Translations under genes and position numbers: made by a program
Shown: positions 63,173-64,000 of the stretch, piece by piece
Position numbering within the stretch: position 1 is the first letter of the stretch
How the letters are laid out: each line of letters begins with the position of its first letter
The notes under the pieces: model-generated
What the model saw: only the letters and a program-made list of their open reading frames with translations
Told to the model about the DNA's origin: nothing
Database searches by the model: none
From: Palleronia sp. THAF1
GTDB taxonomy: Bacteria > Pseudomonadota > Alphaproteobacteria > Rhodobacterales > Rhodobacteraceae
Assembly (NCBI RefSeq): GCF_009363795.1
Contig: NZ_CP045420.1
Span: 2,895,001 to 2,959,000, forward strand
Direction: 5' to 3'
DNA length: 64,000 bases

Positions 63173-64000
63173 ATGACGATGATGCACGCCTCCGACACGG
63201 ACATGGGTGCCCCTAACAAGGCAACGCCGGATAGCGGACACGGCCACCAGCCCCCGCACCAGACTTTCTGGCGCATCGTCGGCGCGATCTTCGCGCTGAT
63301 CTTCGCGCTACTGCTGGTCATTCAGGTCTTCGAGATCTTCGACGGCGACAACCAGACCGTCCCCGAAGTCCGTTGGGGCACGCCGCCCATATCTGACGTG
63401 CAGACCGGCCTGTCTGGCGTGCAAACCGAAGACATCCTGCGCGACCGTGCCACGCTACAGGCCGACCGTCAGGAATTCGGGCCGTCTCCCGATGCGCCCC
63501 GCACATTCCAGGTCGGCCCGGAGGTTCAGCTGCAAACCGAAGAGATCGAAAACACCTCGCCCTTCCTGACCAACAGCTGGGCCAATCCCGGCGAGGGTGA
63601 GACCGCCATGGTGCGCGGCACCGACCGTGTCGAAGGCGTGTCGTCCCTGCCCTACAACGGCGCGGAAATCTTCGAGCGTCCCTTCGCTCGCGATTGGCGT
63701 CTGGGCCTTGCCGATTTCTCCACCCACTTAGGCGCTCTCGCCATCCTTGGCTTCGCCTTCCTGCTGTCCTTCTTCCTGGCCGTCCGGGGTCGCGTCCCGA
63801 TCGCTTCGGGTCGCTCCAGCAAGCCCCGCGTCAAGCGCTTCGGCCTGCTGGAACGCGCAACGCACTGGATGACCTCTGCATCGTTCCTGATGCTGGCGCT
63901 GACGGGCATCGTGATCGCCTACGGCGACACCCTGATCCTGCCCTTCGGCGGCGATATCCTTGGCCAAGCCGGTTGGCTGGCGACGTGGGGCCACATGATG
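63173..64000 (+). CDS. fdh3C: Formate dehydrogenase gamma subunit, cytochrome b556 (3' end beyond window)
   Basis: 276 codons are present and the gene continues past the window end. A hydrophobic helix (about 33-53, IVGAIFALIFALLLVIQVFEIF) is followed by a large, probably periplasmic, segment of about 125 residues. Next come a second membrane helix (about 183-205) and LLERATHWMTSASFLMLALTGIVIAYG, which carries a likely heme His. The long N-terminal segment is much larger than in E. coli FdnI (217 residues in all). It transfers electrons to quinone. The start has GAGGCATAAGAC upstream. Confidence 0.93.
   Translation, partial: MTMMHASDTDMGAPNKATPDSGHGHQPPHQTFWRIVGAIFALIFALLLVIQVFEIFDGDNQTVPEVRWGTPPISDVQTGLSGVQTEDILRDRATLQADRQEFGPSPDAPRTFQVGPEVQLQTEEIENTSPFLTNSWANPGEGETAMVRGTDRVEGVSSLPYNGAEIFERPFARDWRLGLADFSTHLGALAILGFAFLLSFFLAVRGRVPIASGRSSKPRVKRFGLLERATHWMTSASFLMLALTGIVIAYGDTLILPFGGDILGQAGWLATWGHMM

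Overview
The window reads as chromosomal DNA of an alphaproteobacterium of the order Rhodobacterales (Rhodobacteraceae/Roseobacteraceae type). The evidence is the high GC content, the rnhB-ccrM pair, the petP-petR pair, the xseB-ispA-dxs run, a CcrM methyltransferase, an FcbT-type TRAP transporter, an opgC-opgG-opgH operon and FDH3-type formate dehydrogenase genes. It is gene-dense with many ATGA start/stop overlaps. I see no phage, insertion sequence, integrase, CRISPR array, tRNA or rRNA. This is ordinary core/accessory chromosome, not an island.

Layout. 1-5.4 kb: start of pyrF, an acidic anchored protein, a small conserved protein, clpB behind an RpoH-like promoter, a DUF1127 protein and a polyhydroxybutyrate-depolymerase-like esterase. 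5.4-8.5 kb: yqgE, a DsbD-alpha-like periplasmic protein, then a compact unit made of a membrane-anchored winged-helix protein, a small secreted protein and a divergent secreted protein, with two palindromes between them. 8.5-17.7 kb: rnhB, ccrM, a DUF998 protein, HU, amn, topoisomerase IB, an SDR protein, a K+ uptake pair (ktrA-ktrB) and a peroxiredoxin-fold protein without its catalytic cysteine. 17.8-23.1 kb: isoprenoid genes dxs and ispA with xseB, an HDAC-family deacetylase, petR and petP. 23.2-28.7 kb: ilvE, then a five-gene TRAP transporter/amidase operon that includes a 51-residue membrane protein.

29.4-34.0 kb: opgC-opgG-opgH for periplasmic glucans. 34.0-39.4 kb: smc, small proteins, a hemolysin III homologue and mscL. 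39.6-46.6 kb: a GST, alanine dehydrogenase with a divergent Lrp-type regulator, an esterase, argH with a small lipoprotein and a DUF2834 protein, tlpA, and a D-amino-acid aminotransferase. 46.7-52.5 kb: a uracil-DNA glycosylase-like protein, a phosphoesterase, a second GST, moaB, recQ and yaaA. 52.5-58 kb: a hybrid histidine kinase, a thiolase, an MltB-like transglycosylase and a DUF3047 protein. 58.2-64.0 kb: a TIM-barrel isomerase and a formate dehydrogenase operon (Tat-signal small protein, alpha, beta, and the gamma subunit cut by the window end).

Themes: envelope and osmotic homeostasis (opgCGH, mscL, KtrAB), redox and molybdoenzyme metabolism (FDH, moaB, thiol proteins), C1/amino-acid metabolism and DNA maintenance (smc, recQ, ccrM, HU, topoisomerase IB). 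The most system-like unexplained unit is the divergent locus at 6.85-8.43 kb. Other notable points are an Lrp-type gene without a canonical start codon, four convergent gene pairs that share a CTAG as both stop codons, and a hairpin with an A9 loop just before ccrM.
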